Assembly: GCA_947628305.1 (NCBI GenBank)
Contig: CANQZG010000019.1
Span: 1 to 64,000, forward strand
Direction of reading: 5' to 3'
Source: an uncultured Muribaculaceae bacterium
GTDB taxonomy: Bacteria; Bacteroidota; Bacteroidia; Bacteroidales; Muribaculaceae
DNA: 64,000 bases
Below the pieces are notes generated by a model that was given only the letters and a program-made list of their open reading frames with translations, ran no database searches and had not been told where the DNA came from. This document shows, piece after piece, positions 48,149 through 55,857 of this stretch (within the stretch, counting starts at the first letter, position 1; each line of letters starts with the position of its first letter). The position numbers and the translations under genes were made by a program.

Positions 48149-48182
48149 GTGTTTCATAGTGCGACACAATCAAGTAAATTTG
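48149..48182 (+). promoter_or_regulatory. Promoter with palindrome copy 8 before the DGR unit
   Basis: GTGTTTCATAGTGCGACAC (48149-48167) is followed after 7 bp by TAAATTTG (48175-48182). The TTT inside the palindrome is 20 bp from the -7 box and could serve as a weak -33. It would control the unit holding the 90-aa gene, the DGR fibre target, the template and the reverse transcriptase. Confidence 0.6.
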
Positions 48183-48204
48183 CAAACGCTAAATCGAAAA
48201 CGAA

Positions 48205-48477
48205 ATGGACACTACAAGGTCGGGCGAACACGTTTCCGCCCAAATCGGCAAAATGGGTGTCGTTGCCCTGACTGATTCCGGCTTTTCATTGCCGGACGGT
48301 CAGTGCTTCAACATCAAGAACGACGGCATCGCCCCGGTCGTGCTTTCCGTGCGACTTGCGGGGATGCCCGCCGGGGATTTCATCGAAACGCAATTTGATT
48401 GCGGGTGGAATCCTGAAATCGTGTGTGAAATCGCGCCAACATCGTTGGCTAATATTAACTTAAAATGGGGCTTCTAA
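48205..48477 (+). CDS. Small structural-type protein before the DGR target (90 aa)
   Basis: A beta-rich small protein (MDTTRSGEHVSAQIGKMGVVALTDSGFSLPDGQCFNIKNDGIAPVVLSVRLAGMPAGDFIETQFDCGWNPEIV). Such proteins appear beside fibre genes in Bacteroides phages, and it may be a fibre-base adaptor. It starts the transcript of the DGR unit. Confidence 0.65.
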   Translation: MDTTRSGEHVSAQIGKMGVVALTDSGFSLPDGQCFNIKNDGIAPVVLSVRLAGMPAGDFIETQFDCGWNPEIVCEIAPTSLANINLKWGF

Positions 48478-48478
48478 T

Positions 48479-49792
48479 ATGGGTCTTTTAATCGGCGTGG
48501 GCAACACAAAGCCCACATTCGCTTATGACTATTATTACGGCATCGAATGGGATAAGACCGTTTCAAATCCCATCCCGACCCGTGTCGGCAAAGATGAACT
48601 TCACAAGTCTTTGCCCGTTCAGTCACTTATGCGACGTTGCGTTTTACGCGACAACGGAACGGTCAATTATTACTTACACGCAAACGATTCTTCAAAGCGT
48701 GACAACGGCGCGGCGGCAAACCTGAAAGGCGCGGACGGTCAATTCATGGTCGAGTTGCCCGACGCTTATATGCGCTTTGAGATGGACGGCAACAAGTGTC
48801 GCGCCCTGATGTCCGACCGCCCCTTGCCGGGCTTCATCAAATGGCGCAAAGACTATGTTTCCGCCGATGAAGCGTGTGTGCAGAGGTCTACAACGACCCT
48901 TTGCGCCGTGGTCAACAATGATGCCGACTATCGCGGCGGAACAAACAATGCCGCATACGACACGACCGACCACACGTTGTTAGGTCGCCCGGCAACGGGA
49001 ATCAGCCTGACAAATTTCCGCGCATACGCCCGCAAGCGCGGGTCGGTGTCGTGGAACTGCAATCTTTATCAGACACACCGCAAGTTGTGGTGGTTCTTTG
49101 CGATTGAATATTGCAATTTCAATTCGCAAGCCGCTTTCAACGCCGCATTGACCGCCGACGGATTCCATCAAGGCGGACTTGGCGCGGGTGTTACAACCCT
49201 TGCATCCGGCGCGTGGAATACATGGAACGCTTACAACCCGTTCATCCCTTGCGGTCACACCCTTTCGTTGGGCAATCACACGGGCGTTGTGCCTTACGAA
49301 ATGCCCGCCGGATATGGTTCAGCCCTGACCGTCGATGTGCCGTCTTATCGCGGCGTGACAAATCCTTTCGGTCACATTTGGAAATGGACTGATGGATGCC
49401 TTTGCAACATTCAGTCGGATGCCGACGGCGGTTTATCGGAATTTTATGTTTGCGACAATCCCGAATCATTCGCAAGCACCATTGGGTCGGACTATCAGTT
49501 GCGCGGCAACTTGCCCCGCAAAGAGGGATATGTAAAAGCCTTGATTCTTGGCGAACACGGCGAAATCATGCCCCTTGAAGTCGGCGCGGGAACAACCACC
49601 TATTTTTGCGACTACTTTTATACAAACATCCCCGCAAGTGGTTCATCAACGCGCGGTGTTTTGTTCGGCGGTTATGCGTCTGCTGGTGCGAATGCGGGCT
49701 TCGTGTCTGCGTATACGAATGATGCGCCGTCGTCTACGAATGCGCTTATCGGTTCTCGGCTTTGCTTTTACCCAATCGAAGCCGCCGCGTAA
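48479..49792 (+). CDS. DGR target protein 1, fibre-type with C-terminal variable domain
   Basis: The protein is 437 aa. VR1 (49653-49767) covers residues about 392-429 (GVLFGGYASAGANAGFVSAYTNDAPSSTNALIGSRLCF), followed by only PIEAAA. A C-terminal C-type-lectin/formylglycine-like fold with the variable patch at the end is the hallmark of DGR variable proteins, and the conserved WKWTDGCL and GSRLCF stretches fit. The position after the tail-tip gene and before lysis genes fits a receptor-binding fibre tip. Its diversification would change host-receptor range. Confidence 0.9.
   Translation: MGLLIGVGNTKPTFAYDYYYGIEWDKTVSNPIPTRVGKDELHKSLPVQSLMRRCVLRDNGTVNYYLHANDSSKRDNGAAANLKGADGQFMVELPDAYMRFEMDGNKCRALMSDRPLPGFIKWRKDYVSADEACVQRSTTTLCAVVNNDADYRGGTNNAAYDTTDHTLLGRPATGISLTNFRAYARKRGSVSWNCNLYQTHRKLWWFFAIEYCNFNSQAAFNAALTADGFHQGGLGAGVTTLASGAWNTWNAYNPFIPCGHTLSLGNHTGVVPYEMPAGYGSALTVDVPSYRGVTNPFGHIWKWTDGCLCNIQSDADGGLSEFYVCDNPESFASTIGSDYQLRGNLPRKEGYVKALILGEHGEIMPLEVGAGTTTYFCDYFYTNIPASGSSTRGVLFGGYASAGANAGFVSAYTNDAPSSTNALIGSRLCFYPIEAAA
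49653..49767 (+). repeat. DGR variable repeat VR1
   Basis: It aligns without gaps to the template 49861-49975 over 115 bp. Sixteen positions differ, all at template adenines (for example AA to TC, GC and CT). No non-adenine position differs. The 3' end, ATCGGTTCTC..GCT.TGCTT, is the probable IMH with two fixed differences from the template copy. Confidence 0.95.
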
Positions 49793-49860
49793 GCGGAAAT
49801 CGTTCCCCGAAAGCATTTTAAGCGAATCTTGAAATGAAAATAAAAGGGTTGTCAGGTGTC

Positions 49861-49975
49861 GCGGTGTTTTGTTCAGCGGTAATGCGAATAATGGTGCGAA
49901 TGCAGGCTTCGTGTATGCGAATACGAATAATGCGCCGTCGAATACGAATGCGAATATCGGTTCTCAGCTATGCTT
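49861..49975 (+). repeat. DGR template repeat (TR)
   Basis: The TR lies between the target gene and the reverse transcriptase gene, in the same orientation as both. It is rich in AA dinucleotides placed at AAT/AAC-type codons (in the target frame NANNGANAGFVYANTNNAPSNTNANIGSQLCL), which maximises amino-acid diversity after adenine mutagenesis. The ORF 49834-50088 in another frame is not a gene. The gap 49976-50120 probably belongs to the TR RNA needed for priming; no Avd-like gene is seen. Confidence 0.95.
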
Positions 49976-50120
49976 GTAAAAATATAGTTGCATCACCTGA
50001 AACCTTGCCACAAAAACATCCCATTCCGGGGGTGTATGAGTGGGGCGACCCACGGCAAAAAACAAATCACGTTGAACGGCTTTGGTAGGGTAACCGAAGA
50101 AGCCTATTATTCAAGCAAAC

Positions 50121-51179
50121 ATGAAGCGTTTGAACAACCTTTTTGAAAAGGTCATAAGCCTTGACAATTTACGTCTTGCCGATGAAAAGGCAAGGCGCGG
50201 AAAGTTGCGGTCTTATGGTGTGCAACTTCACGACAAGAACCGTGAAGCCCACATTCTTGCGTTGCATGAGCAGTTAAAGAACGGAACTTTCAAGACATCG
50301 CCTTATCACGTTTTCACAATCTATGAACCCAAAGAACGGTTGATTTTCCGCTTGCCGTACTATCCCGACCGAATCTTGCATCATGCCTTGATGAATGTGC
50401 TTGAACCCATTTGGGTTTCGGTGTTCATAAAAGACACTTATTCTTGCATCAAGAATCGCGGCATCCATGCGTGTGCAAAGTCCGTCCGCCGGGCATTGCG
50501 TGAAGATAAGGACGGCACACGGTATTGCCTGAAAATCGACATCCGCAAGTTTTATCCGTCAATCGACCATTCAGTTTTGAAAAGCATCGTGCGCCGCAAA
50601 ATCAAAGACGCACGATTGCTTTCACTTCTTGATGAAATCATTGATTCCGTGCCGTCGGGTGTGCCGATTGGCAACTACTTGTCACAATATTTCGCAAACC
50701 TTGTCTTGGCTTACTTCGACCATTGGTTGAAAGAGGAAAAGCGGGTGAAGTATTATTGGCGATATGCCGATGATATTGTGATTCTATCCGACAACAAGGA
50801 ATCCTTGCATCAACTATTGCACGACATCCGGGCATATCTTGTCGGGCTTAAACTGAAAGTCAAAAGGAATTATCAAGTGTTCCCCGTCGATTCGCGCGGA
50901 ATTGACTTCTTGGGTTACGTCTTTCGCCACACCCACACGCGATTGCGCAAGTCTATCAAGCAACGGTTGTGCCGCCGGGTGGCACGTTTGAACAAACGCA
51001 AAACACCGATGCCGAAAGAAGCCTATCGCCAACAAATTTGCAGTTGGTGGGGATGGTGTAAATACTGCAATTCAATCAACCTTTTTAATAAACTCAAAAC
51101 AACAATGCCGTATGAAATTAGTTTCAATCGCCCCAAATGCGCACTACGACATGACGCACGGAAAGCCCCTGACGCTTGA
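50121..51179 (+). CDS. DGR reverse transcriptase
   Basis: The protein is 352 aa, the usual DGR RT size. Motifs: RLIFRLPYYPDRILHHALMNVL (motif 1-2 region), KIDIRKFYPSIDHSVL (motif 3/A region with the catalytic Asp), GVPIGNYLSQYFANL (motif 4 with the GN..SQ typical of DGR RTs rather than QG..SP of group II introns), and YWRYADDIVILS (YADD catalytic motif). A thumb-like C-terminus includes RGIDFLGYVF. It should copy the TR RNA with errors at adenines and drive replacement of VR1 and VR2. Its 3' end overlaps the next gene by 68 bp. Confidence 0.95.
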   Translation: MKRLNNLFEKVISLDNLRLADEKARRGKLRSYGVQLHDKNREAHILALHEQLKNGTFKTSPYHVFTIYEPKERLIFRLPYYPDRILHHALMNVLEPIWVSVFIKDTYSCIKNRGIHACAKSVRRALREDKDGTRYCLKIDIRKFYPSIDHSVLKSIVRRKIKDARLLSLLDEIIDSVPSGVPIGNYLSQYFANLVLAYFDHWLKEEKRVKYYWRYADDIVILSDNKESLHQLLHDIRAYLVGLKLKVKRNYQVFPVDSRGIDFLGYVFRHTHTRLRKSIKQRLCRRVARLNKRKTPMPKEAYRQQICSWWGWCKYCNSINLFNKLKTTMPYEISFNRPKCALRHDARKAPDA

Positions 51180-51519
51180 AAAAGACAACGACGGGTCTTG
51201 CATTGTGCGCCTGAACATCGCCCCCGAAATGGGCAAGCCCGGCGGCGACATCGCCGTTCAGTCAGCCGACACCGAAGAAGAACAAACCGGGTGGTCGTGC
51301 TATGAAGTCAGGACATTCGCCGCCCCGACAAAAGCGAACTTAAAGCGCGACATCATCCGTTCCCTTGTGGATGAAACCGCCGAATTTGACCTTGTTAATT
51401 CCTACAACAAGCACGTTTTGGGAATCAAGGTCGATGAAGATGCCGTTCAGCGTTACAAGGACTTCTTGACGCTGACCGAAGAAATCGACGCGGCGTTGGT
51501 CGATGCGCTGAAAAACTAA
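51112..51519 (+). CDS. Hypothetical protein downstream of the RT (135 aa)
   Basis: A soluble protein (IVRLNIAPEMGKPGGDIAVQSADTEEEQTGWSCYEVRTFAAPTKANLKRDIIRSLVDETAEFDLVNSY; DAVQRYKDFLTLTEEIDAALVDALKN). Proteins of this type appear next to tail-fibre and DGR genes in Bacteroides phages. It does not look like Avd (no four-helix-bundle pattern evident), so it is probably structural. Its start overlaps the RT end by 68 bp. Confidence 0.65.
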   Translation: MKLVSIAPNAHYDMTHGKPLTLEKDNDGSCIVRLNIAPEMGKPGGDIAVQSADTEEEQTGWSCYEVRTFAAPTKANLKRDIIRSLVDETAEFDLVNSYNKHVLGIKVDEDAVQRYKDFLTLTEEIDAALVDALKN

Positions 51520-51540
51520 TATTAACTAACACTTACTAAC

Positions 51541-51957
51541 ATGGCAAGGTTTGGCGACCTCGGAATTGAATCCGGGGCAATAATCGGAAAAGGAATCGAG
51601 ATTGAAGAATTGTTCGGCAAGCGGATTTTGATTGAGAAAACCAAGATTTCAAAATCGAAGTTCACGGGCAAGAACAATTCAGGTTTGCGACTGCAAATGC
51701 AAGTCGTTCTTGCGTCGTTCAATGAAAGTGCCGATGCAAACGGTGACTTCTTTGTGAAGAAGCCCGACGGCACACCCGACGGCGAAAGGCGTTGTTGCTT
51801 CACCGGGTCGGATATTCTAATTGAGGGAATCCAAGAAGCAGAAGCAAAGATTTCGACCATCAATGATGAACGCGCCGCAAAGGGCGAATCACCCATTGAA
51901 CTTTATCCGATTGACACAACCATTGTCAAGGTCGGCAAGTGTTTCAACTTCACCTAA
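51541..51957 (+). CDS. Hypothetical phage protein (138 aa)
   Basis: Reads FGKRILIEKTKISKSKFTGKNNSGLRLQMQVVLASFNESADANGDFFVKKPDGTPDGERRCCFTGSDILIEGIQEAE. It looks like a single-domain beta-rich DNA/RNA- or virion-associated protein. It is encoded between the RT-linked gene and the holin. Function unknown. Confidence 0.65.
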   Translation: MARFGDLGIESGAIIGKGIEIEELFGKRILIEKTKISKSKFTGKNNSGLRLQMQVVLASFNESADANGDFFVKKPDGTPDGERRCCFTGSDILIEGIQEAEAKISTINDERAAKGESPIELYPIDTTIVKVGKCFNFT

Positions 51958-51960
51958 AAC

Positions 51961-52482
51961 ATGACAAACGAACTCCATCCGATTTTTTCGGCGGTCGGCA
52001 AATACCTGATGGGAGCGGTCGGCGCAATGATAGGATTCTTGCGCCCGACATTCCCTTTCATCATCGTTTGCACCATTGCCGTGTTGCTTGATTGTTACAC
52101 GGCATGGGCATTGTCGCGCCGCGTCAAGAAAAAGTTTCCCGGTGCTAACGATGGCAAGTTCAAAAGCCATTACGCCGGACGTGTTTTCATTACCCTTGTG
52201 AAAGTCTATGCCGTGACCGTGCTTGCCTACATGATAGACACAATCATTTTCCCGGACATGGCGATGATGTTACCCAACATCGTTGCCGGAACGGTGTGTT
52301 TTTGGCAAATATGGTCGATGCTTGAAAACGAATCATCTTGCAACGATGCGCGGTGGGCGGAAATCGCACAACGCATCATGGTTGACAAGACCGAAAGGCA
52401 TTTTGACATTGACTTGCACGAATTGAAGCACGAAAGGAAGAAAGACAATGACACCACGGCAACATCGCCCGGTGTCGAATAA
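51961..52482 (+). CDS. Holin (phage holin family 4/6-like)
   Basis: The protein is 173 aa with three hydrophobic segments (about residues 14-45, 78-96 and 99-115; FPFIIVCTIAVLLDCYTAWALS, VYAVTVLAYMIDTIIF, ANIVAGTVCFWQIWSML). A charged C-terminus (DLHELKHERKKDNDTT) follows. The VLLDCYTAWALSRRVKK motif is typical of Bacteroides phage holins. It forms the pore timing host lysis. Endolysin and spanin genes follow. Confidence 0.82.
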   Translation: MTNELHPIFSAVGKYLMGAVGAMIGFLRPTFPFIIVCTIAVLLDCYTAWALSRRVKKKFPGANDGKFKSHYAGRVFITLVKVYAVTVLAYMIDTIIFPDMAMMLPNIVAGTVCFWQIWSMLENESSCNDARWAEIAQRIMVDKTERHFDIDLHELKHERKKDNDTTATSPGVE

Positions 52483-52504
52483 TTAACCCCAACCATTACA
52501 CAAC

Positions 52505-53089
52505 ATGGCAAATGTAGATTCCTTATTGCCTTACATCCTCAAATTTGAGGGTGGATTTGTCAATGACCCCGCCGATGCCGGGGGCGCGACAAACAAAGGC
52601 GTAACAATCGCAACGTGGCGGCAAGTTGGTTATGACAAGGACGGCGACGGCGACATTGACGTTGCCGACCTGAAAATGCTGACCAATGCCGACGTGCGAA
52701 ACCGCGTGTTGAAGCCCGCTTTTTGGGATAGGTGGAAAGCCGACCGCATCAAGTCGCAAGGTGTCGCAAACATCCTTGTCGATTGGGTGTGGGGGTCAGG
52801 CAAACACGGCATTGTCATTCCGCAACGTCTTTTGGGTGTCACCCCTGATGGCATTGTCGGAGAAAAGACCCTTGCCGCCGTCAACGCCGCCGACCCCCGG
52901 CAGCTTTTCGACGCAATCTTTGAAGCCCGCAAGAAGTTCTTGCACGACATCACCGCAAATTCGGTGGCAAAGTATGAACGCAAAATCGGTCGCAAGGCGA
53001 CGGAAGCCGAATTGAAGAAGCACACCAACAAACGTTTCATCAAGGGATGGTTGCGCCGCCTTGAAGCGATAAAAGAATTTCGCCCATGA
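52505..53089 (+). CDS. Endolysin, GH108 N-acetylmuramidase
   Basis: The protein is 194 aa. The catalytic motif is [22 protein letters not shown] (Glu in EGGF), as in glycoside hydrolase family 108. An EF-hand-like loop [16 protein letters not shown] follows the active site. The C-terminal half has the peptidoglycan-binding PG3-type pattern ([21 protein letters not shown]). It cuts cell-wall glycan strands. The next gene overlaps by 4 bp. Confidence 0.92.
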   Translation: MANVDSLLPYILKFEGGFVNDPADAGGATNKGVTIATWRQVGYDKDGDGDIDVADLKMLTNADVRNRVLKPAFWDRWKADRIKSQGVANILVDWVWGSGKHGIVIPQRLLGVTPDGIVGEKTLAAVNAADPRQLFDAIFEARKKFLHDITANSVAKYERKIGRKATEAELKKHTNKRFIKGWLRRLEAIKEFRP

Positions 53090-53706
53090 AACGTGTGTTC
53101 TTCTTCATCGCCCTTGCCTTGATGCTTGTGTCGTGTGCTTCGACCCGCAAGGTTCAGGAAACGACCACCGCCATGTCGGTTGATTCGGTCAGCGTCAAGG
53201 AAACGACCAAGCAAGAATCCGAAAAGGTTGTTGACACGACCCGGACGGAACACGGCAAAGTCGTGATAACTGAAATCATCTTTGACACGACCCCCGCCCC
53301 AAGCCCGGCGACCGATAAGCCGGACGCAAGGGCATCGCCCGACAAGGTGGCATCGGATAAGCCCGCGCCGGAAGCAACCACCCCGTCCGCATCCGTTAAC
53401 ATTCCCGGTTTCGGTCAGGTGTCCGGCAACATCAAGTCAATTCGGCAAACCGTCATTGAATCCGACAATGAAACAAAAGGTGAAAGCAAGGAATCCCGGA
53501 AGCAAGAGGAAACCAAATGCAATGCAAATGTTTCGGTCGCCGAAGAAAACAATCATCGGGTCGAAGAACCCGCGCCCGACCCCAAGCGGTGGCGATACTT
53601 CTTTTATATTGTCGCCATCGGTGCGGTCGTGCTTCTTTACCTGAAACGTGTTCCCATCCTGAATTGGATAAAAAGAATTTTATCAGGGTTGCGCCGCATC
53701 TTTTGA
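53086..53706 (+). CDS. Unimolecular spanin candidate
   Basis: The protein is 206 aa with a lipoprotein signal ([19 protein letters not shown]) and one C-terminal membrane segment ([17 protein letters not shown]), followed by a positively charged end. The region between (about 150 aa) is Pro/Ser/Thr/Glu-rich. An outer-membrane lipid anchor plus an inner-membrane helix in one protein is the layout of a u-spanin, which fuses the two membranes in the last step of lysis. It is the last gene of the holin-endolysin cassette, coupled to endolysin. No sequence homology claim is made. Confidence 0.72.
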   Translation: MKRVFFFIALALMLVSCASTRKVQETTTAMSVDSVSVKETTKQESEKVVDTTRTEHGKVVITEIIFDTTPAPSPATDKPDARASPDKVASDKPAPEATTPSASVNIPGFGQVSGNIKSIRQTVIESDNETKGESKESRKQEETKCNANVSVAEENNHRVEEPAPDPKRWRYFFYIVAIGAVVLLYLKRVPILNWIKRILSGLRRIF

Positions 53707-53716
53707 AAAAAATTCT

Positions 53717-53805
53717 TAACTTTGCAACATCATTGTTGCGAAAGCCCCGAAAGGGGAACAATGACAATTCGCCCGGCAGCTTGTCGGGCGATTTTGTTTT
53801 TCGGT
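53717..53805 (+). ncRNA. Candidate small structured RNA at the prophage right end
   Basis: TAACTTTG (53717-53724) is a -7 box. It is followed by three small hairpins: GCAACA/TGTTGC, CCCC/GGGG around GAAA, and a stem TCGCCCG/CGGGCGA with GATTTTGTTTTT at the end, a good intrinsic terminator. The whole unit is about 80 nt and has no convincing ORF. It may be a small RNA, or only a terminated leader; the -33 is not clear. Confidence 0.4.
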
Positions 53806-53841
53806 GTGTGAGGAGTTACTCACACAAAAAAAGCGACCCCG

Positions 53842-53870
53842 GAAATGTGACTTTCGGGGTCGTTTCGTGT
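53842..53870. terminator. Hairpin near the prophage right end
   Basis: GACCCCG and CGGGGTC-type arms flank GAAATGTGACTTT in the stretch 53834-53863. Along with the GTGTGAG/CTCACAC hairpin just before it, this probably ends rightward transcription out of the prophage. T-runs are short, so efficiency is uncertain. Confidence 0.35.
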
Positions 53871-53885
53871 ACCTTTTCGTGTACT
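53865..53885 (+). repeat. Right pair of putative integrase arm-type sites
   Basis: TCGTGTACC (53865-53873) and TCGTGTACT (53877-53885) repeat the left-end pair with the same 12-bp period and direction. They lie 34 bp inside the attR core. A hairpin TCACTTGA/TCAAGTGA (53896-53914) follows between them and the core. Confidence 0.6.
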
Positions 53886-53918
53886 TTTTCGTTAATCACT
53901 TGATTTTCAAGTGAGATT

Positions 53919-53933
53919 GCGGAGAGGACGAGA
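53919..53933. other. attR core within tRNA-Ser
   Basis: GCGGAGAGGACGAGA matches the attL core at 1613-1627 exactly. It contains the tRNA-Ser acceptor stem and part of the T arm, so integration leaves an intact tRNA gene. Confidence 0.85.
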
Positions 53934-54006
53934 TTCGAACTCGTGGTAGGATTGCTCCTACGTCAGTTTAGCAAACTGGTGGTTTCAGCCACTCACCCAC
54001 CTCTCC
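53920..54006 (-). tRNA. tRNA-Ser(GCU)
   Basis: On the minus strand the acceptor stem GGAGAGG/CCTCTCC, the T arm with GAGTTCGAATCTC, the anticodon loop TTGCTAA (GCT) and a long variable arm (CGTAGGAGCAATCCTACC) all fit a class II tRNA-Ser of 87 nt with discriminator G. CCA is not encoded. Its 3' end is the phage integration target. Confidence 0.95.
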
Positions 54007-54143
54007 TGTTGTTATGGTGCGTTTACGCTTTTGCGATGGCAAAGGTAGATGTAAGTTTTGACTTGTGCAAGTTTTTAATGTTTTTTTTGTAACTTTGCGG
54101 GTGTAAATTTAGACAACCTTTTAACGCTAAATCAATTGTTCTT

Positions 54144-55097
54144 ATGGCAACAACTTTGGTTAAAACCGATTATAATTTTCCTGGGCAGACTGCTGTATAT
54201 CATGGCAAGGTGCGCGATGTGTACACGGTCAACGATGACATCATGGTGATGATTGCGACCGACCGTATCTCTGCGTTTGATGTGGTGCTGCCCAAGGGCA
54301 TCCCTTATAAGGGGCAGGTGCTCAATCAGCTTGCGGCATATTTCCTTGACTCGACGGCCGATATAGTGCCCAACTGGAAACTTGCCTCACCTGACCCGAT
54401 GGTGACTGTCGGTTACAAGGCCGATGGGTTCAAGGTGGAAATGATTATAAGAGGATACCTCGCCGGTAGCGCATGGCGTGACTACCAGGCGGGCTGCCGT
54501 GAACTTTGTGGAGTTAAATTGCCGGAGGGGATGCGTGAAAATCAGAAGTTCCCCGAGCCGATAATAACCCCTACTACCAAGGCCGACGAGGGTCATGACA
54601 TGAACATCTCGAAAGAGGAAATCATCGCACAGGGGATTGTGGACGCCGCCGATTATGAGGTCATGGAGCGTTACACACGTGCCTTGTTTGAACGCGGAAG
54701 CCGTATGGCCTCCGAGAAGGGATTGATTCTGGTGGATACCAAGTATGAGTTCGGCAAACGTGATGGCAAGGTTATTCTCATTGACGAAATCCATACCCCC
54801 GACTCGTCCCGGTACTATTATGCCGATGGCTATGAGCAACGGTTTGAGGCAGGACAGCCTCAGCGTCAACTTTCGAAGGAGTTTGTGCGTCAGTGGCTTA
54901 TCGAGCATGATTTCATGGGGAAGGCCGGTCAGAATGTGCCGGAGATGACCGATGAGTTCTGTGACAGCGTGAGCCGACGTTATATCGAACTGTATGAGAA
55001 CATAACCGCACGTGAGTTTGACAAGGCCGATGAGAGTGACCTTGAGACCCGCATCGCCGACAATGTGCTCACATGTCTTGACAGGCTCTACAAGTGA
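54144..55097 (+). CDS. purC: Phosphoribosylaminoimidazole-succinocarboxamide synthase
   Basis: The protein is 317 aa. SAICAR synthetase motifs are visible: [46 protein letters not shown] (N-terminal ATP-binding part), [16 protein letters not shown], and [28 protein letters not shown]. It joins aspartate to CAIR in purine synthesis in the cytosol. A TAACTTTG -7-like box lies at 54090-54097. This is host DNA. menG follows at a 3-bp gap. Confidence 0.96.
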   Translation: MATTLVKTDYNFPGQTAVYHGKVRDVYTVNDDIMVMIATDRISAFDVVLPKGIPYKGQVLNQLAAYFLDSTADIVPNWKLASPDPMVTVGYKADGFKVEMIIRGYLAGSAWRDYQAGCRELCGVKLPEGMRENQKFPEPIITPTTKADEGHDMNISKEEIIAQGIVDAADYEVMERYTRALFERGSRMASEKGLILVDTKYEFGKRDGKVILIDEIHTPDSSRYYYADGYEQRFEAGQPQRQLSKEFVRQWLIEHDFMGKAGQNVPEMTDEFCDSVSRRYIELYENITAREFDKADESDLETRIADNVLTCLDRLYK

Positions 55098-55100
55098 GGG

Positions 55101-55838
55101 ATGGATGCTGACTGCGAGAAGATAACCCCTTACAAGGATAACCGGGACAAGGCGTCGCAAGTGCGGGAGATGTTTGACAACATCGCGCCGGCATACGATT
55201 TCATGAACCGTGCTATGACGTTCGGCATTGACAGGCTGTGGCGTCGCCGTGCGGTGAATCTTCTGCGGAGACATGGGGTCAACTATATCCTTGACATAGC
55301 GACCGGGACAGGTGACCTTGCAATCGATATGTCGCGCCGTCTCGACCCTCTTGGAGTCACAGGTATTGATATATCGGAGAAAATGGTCGAAATCGGCATG
55401 CGTAAAGTCGCCGATGCCGACCTCGCCGATGTCGTCAAGCTCATGAAGGGGGACTGCATGGAATTGTCGTTCCCTGATGAATCGTTTGACTGTGTGACGG
55501 TGGCATACGGTGTCCGCAATTTCGAGAACCTCGCGCGGGGATATGCCGAGATGTACCGTGTGCTCAAGTCGGGGGGTATTGTGTGCGTCCTTGAACTGTC
55601 GACCCCACGTTCATTTCTTGTAAGACCTTTCTATAACCTGTATGCCAACTATCTTATTCCGGCGGTGGGTAAATTTGTGTCCAATGACGCCCGCGCCTAT
55701 ACTTATCTGCCGGAGTCAATCGCTGCTGTCCCACAGGGTGACGCCATGCTGTCGATAATGAGAAACGTCGGTTTCAGAGAAACTCATTGCCGTCGGATGA
55801 CATTCGGCACATGTTCGCTATATACTGCTTTAAAGTAA
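55101..55838 (+). CDS. menG: Demethylmenaquinone methyltransferase
   Basis: The protein is 245 aa. UbiE/MenG signatures: VREMFDNIAPAYDFMNRAMTFGIDRLWRRRAV, the SAM-binding LDIATGTGDLAIDMSR, SFDCVTVAYGVRNFENLARGYAEMYRVLKSGG, and YTYLPESIAAVPQG. It methylates demethylmenaquinone to menaquinone at the membrane. It follows purC by 3 bp. The ATG at 55101 gives the best N-terminus. Confidence 0.95.
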   Translation: MDADCEKITPYKDNRDKASQVREMFDNIAPAYDFMNRAMTFGIDRLWRRRAVNLLRRHGVNYILDIATGTGDLAIDMSRRLDPLGVTGIDISEKMVEIGMRKVADADLADVVKLMKGDCMELSFPDESFDCVTVAYGVRNFENLARGYAEMYRVLKSGGIVCVLELSTPRSFLVRPFYNLYANYLIPAVGKFVSNDARAYTYLPESIAAVPQGDAMLSIMRNVGFRETHCRRMTFGTCSLYTALK

Positions 55839-55857
55839 CCAAGAATATAATACTATT

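Larger units (their letters stand above)
1613..53933 (+). mobile_element. Complete-looking temperate siphovirus-type prophage (about 52.3 kb)
   Basis: The element is bounded by a 15-bp direct repeat, GCGGAGAGGACGAGA, at 1613-1627 and 53919-53933; the right copy is the 3' end of tRNA-Ser(GCU). It contains integrase, repressor, early/replication genes, terminase, portal, capsid, tail chaperone with frameshift, tape measure, tail tip, retroelement, holin, endolysin and spanin in the usual order. The only disrupted reading frames I see are two methyltransferase genes at homopolymer tracts. No integrated insertion sequence is visible. Whether it still excises is untested. Confidence 0.9.

Noticed and set aside
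49834-50088. 84-aa plus-strand ORF over the DGR template
   Set aside because: It reads the template in the wrong frame (VFCSAVMRIMVRM...) and is explained by the TR sequence itself; the TR is non-coding.
50121-51179. Group II intron or retron origin for the reverse transcriptase
   Set aside because: No intron ribozyme domains, maturase or endonuclease region is seen; the GN..SQ motif and nearby TR/VR pair identify a DGR.
54387-55274. 295-aa minus-strand ORF
   Set aside because: Antisense to purC and menG, both of which are unmistakable.
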